Assembly: GCA_035457705.1 (NCBI GenBank)
Contig: DATIBD010000022.1
Location: forward strand, 1 to 64,000
Origin: DASPGQ01 sp035457705
GTDB taxonomy: Bacteria > Acidobacteriota > Vicinamibacteria > Marinacidobacterales > SMYC01
Direction: 5' to 3'
DNA: 64,000 nucleotides
The position numbers and the translations under genes are program-made. Below the pieces are notes generated by a model. It was not told where the DNA came from, made no database searches, and saw only the letters and a program-made list of their open reading frames with translations. Of the stretch, positions 62,486 through 64,000 are shown in pieces (the first letter of the stretch is position 1; the number at the start of each line of letters is the position of its first letter).

Positions 62486-63695
62486 CCGCAGTCGGGAGCT
62501 CTCTGGCCTCGCTGGCGATGCCCTCGACACGATGCCGGCTGTCGTCATTACCGGACCCCGCCAGTCAGGCAAGACGACGTTCCTGCAAAACGATCCGCTC
62601 TTTCGAGGGCGCCGTTTCCTCTCGCTCGACGATTTTGCCGTTCTCGAAGCCGCGCGTCGAGACCCGGACGGACTCGTCTCGGGCGACGAGCCGCTCACGA
62701 TCGACGAAGCGCAGAGATGTCCCGAGCTCTTTGTCGCCGTGAAACGAGCCGTCGATCGAGAACGACGAGCCGGACAGTTCGTCCTGAGCGGCTCGGCGAA
62801 TCTGACCCTTCTCAGCGCCGTGACGGAGAGCCTCGCGGGGCGAGCCATCTATCTAAAGTTGACGCCGTTTACCCGACGGGAGGCTCGGCGCGGTGTGGCG
62901 CGAAAGTCCTACCTCGAAAGCCTTCTCGAGGGTCGAGTTCTCCGACGGCCGTTTTCGGACGAACTGGTCACGGACCGCGACGTTCTGGAGGGCGGGATGC
63001 CGAGCGTGGTCACGGGCGAGACGAGCGATCCGCGGATTTGGTTTCTGGGTTATGAGCAAACCTACCTCGAGCGGGATCTTCGCGACCTCGCACAAGTGGC
63101 CGATCTCGTCGCGTTTCGGACGCTGATGCGCCTCGCGGCCCTACGGACAGGCCAAATCCTGAACTTCAGTGATCTCGCACGCGATGTGAAGCTGCCGGTC
63201 AGCACGGTGGCCCGCTACGTCGGTCTTCTGGAGACCTCGATGATCCTCGAGAAAGTCCAGCCTTATTTGCGAAGTCGTACGACGCGCCTCATCAAGTCCC
63301 CGAAGATCTACATGGCGGATTCGGGCATTGCGAGCCACCTGGCCTCGGTCGACGACTTGAGTGCGGACGAGCCTCTCCGCGGAGCGCTCTTCGAGACCTA
63401 TGTGTACCAGAACCTATCGGGGATCCTCTCGGCACGCCTTCCGCGTGCCGAGCTTTTCTTCTGGAGCGTTCAAGGGCGGCACGAGGTGGACTTTGTCCTG
63501 TCTCGTGGCCGCGACGTCGTCGCCGTGGAAGTCAAAGCGGGGTCTCGTTTCGACAACCGCGATCTCGCGGGACTCCAAGCGTTCGCCAAGAAAACGTCTG
63601 GGCTCCGCGCCGCCGTGCTCGCCTACAACGGGACCGAGACGGTGAAGCTGGGCGAAAGACAGTACGCCATTCCAATGGCCACACTTCTCTCGTGA
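62478..63695 (+). CDS. AAA-family ATPase with DUF4143 domain
   Basis: 405 aa. The AAA_14 N-terminal domain has Walker A ITGPRQSGKTTFL, Walker B LTIDEAQRCPEL and the sensor FVLSGSANL. The C-terminal DUF4143 half has a winged helix (ILNFSDLARDVKLPVSTVARYVGLLETSMIL) and a PD-(D/E)XK-like core (EVDFVLSRGRDVVAVEVKAGSRF: D, then ExK). The family is patchily distributed and its role is not established. There is no Shine-Dalgarno sequence; the start sits inside a repeat copy. Confidence 0.85.
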   Translation: MTYRSRELSGLAGDALDTMPAVVITGPRQSGKTTFLQNDPLFRGRRFLSLDDFAVLEAARRDPDGLVSGDEPLTIDEAQRCPELFVAVKRAVDRERRAGQFVLSGSANLTLLSAVTESLAGRAIYLKLTPFTRREARRGVARKSYLESLLEGRVLRRPFSDELVTDRDVLEGGMPSVVTGETSDPRIWFLGYEQTYLERDLRDLAQVADLVAFRTLMRLAALRTGQILNFSDLARDVKLPVSTVARYVGLLETSMILEKVQPYLRSRTTRLIKSPKIYMADSGIASHLASVDDLSADEPLRGALFETYVYQNLSGILSARLPRAELFFWSVQGRHEVDFVLSRGRDVVAVEVKAGSRFDNRDLAGLQAFAKKTSGLRAAVLAYNGTETVKLGERQYAIPMATLLS

Positions 63696-64000
63696 ATGGA
63701 GCTAGTCAGTCAGCCTCAGCTCGGGATCCGGTTCACCGTCTAGCAGGGCACCGATAGAAGAGTGGCCGTGCTCTGTTCGAGCGGAGCGAGCACGGCGCGA
63801 ACGTGTTGATGAAGGCCAGAGCGAGTGAGCGACGAGGCAAAGAGCATCGAGCAGTTACCAGGTGGTGGATCGGGTTTGATCGCAAGAGGATGCGCGTTCC
63901 GACGCCTGCGGCATTCAGAAGCGGACCCGGGGATCGACTCGAGTTCGTCGGCAGTGATCTTCGGCTCGATGAACGTGTGATGACGAGCCTTTGCGGTTTT
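63696..64000. other. Terminal non-coding stretch
   Basis: About 300 bases after the ATPase with no open frame of note. It contains the 9-bp hairpin listed separately. I see no second feature before the window ends. Confidence 0.4.
63765..63796 (+). terminator. Hairpin downstream of the AAA/DUF4143 gene
   Basis: GCCGTGCTC (63765-63773) and GAGCACGGC (63788-63796) are perfect 9-bp arms with a 14-nt loop. The stem is strong but lacks a U-run, so it may be a terminator, an operator or a processing site. Confidence 0.35.

Overview
The window is a GC-rich bacterial chromosome segment, most likely from an Acidobacteriota member. Lineage markers are two permeases of the duplicated-orphan-permease type (ADOP), one behind a PadR regulator and one in an HlyD/ATPase efflux operon; a VWFA-related protein of the acidobacterial type; and two very large secreted beta-propeller proteins of the VPS10/BNR class. 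Genes are tightly packed, often with ATGA, GTGA or TTGA stop/start overlaps. I see no rRNA, tRNA, CRISPR array, prophage or insertion sequence.

Layout. 1-9.7 kb: the 5' end of a secreted cyclase-like gene, a quinoprotein dehydrogenase, a CAAX-protease/squalene-cyclase-like pair, a broken AfsR-like regulator, nitronate monooxygenase, a Tat-exported histone-deacetylase-like hydrolase and a secreted PHP phosphoesterase. 9.7-14.3 kb: a five-gene operon on the minus strand (beta-lactamase-like hydrolase, YigZ, membrane protein, oligoribonuclease, M17 aminopeptidase). 14.5-21.6 kb: fumarase, a methyltransferase, an amino acid permease, MscL, the VWA protein, and an ArsR/SRPBCC pair whose ArsR 5' end is inverted. 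21.6-28.7 kb: two giant propeller proteins. 28.8-29.4 kb: MazEF with its operator. 29.9-35.7 kb: a six-gene minus-strand operon (PIG-L deacetylase, lipoprotein, GT2, nucleosidase-like, TauE exporter, SPL-type radical SAM). 35.7-41 kb: PPOX protein, DUF4388/TPR protein, ETF alpha/beta, FlgO-like lipid-anchored or membrane protein, and VapBC with a frameshifted VapC. 41-45.5 kb: an HlyD/ATPase/permease efflux operon behind a consensus sigma-54 promoter. 45.9-50.7 kb: DinB, a small secreted protein, a Crp/Fnr regulator, transketolase and an orphan ABC ATPase. 50.7-53.8 kb: PadR plus ADOP permease with a nested operator. 53.9-58.9 kb: subtilase, outer-membrane barrel, SigJ-like sigma factor and a frameshifted epimerase. 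59.2-62.2 kb: a two-component pair in which the response regulator is fused to a thioredoxin-reductase-like flavoprotein and the kinase carries a cyclic-nucleotide-binding domain. 62.4-63.7 kb: an AAA/DUF4143 ATPase behind an AT-rich palindromic region.

Two themes cross the window. First, several genes lacking a Shine-Dalgarno sequence have a TANNNT -10 box 6-9 nt before the start codon, so leaderless transcripts look common here. Two of these lie in divergent start regions with a GACATTATA core. Second, four genes are visibly broken (AfsR-like, ArsR, VapC, epimerase). All four are regulators, toxins or dispensable enzymes. This could be real decay or assembly error, and raw reads would decide.
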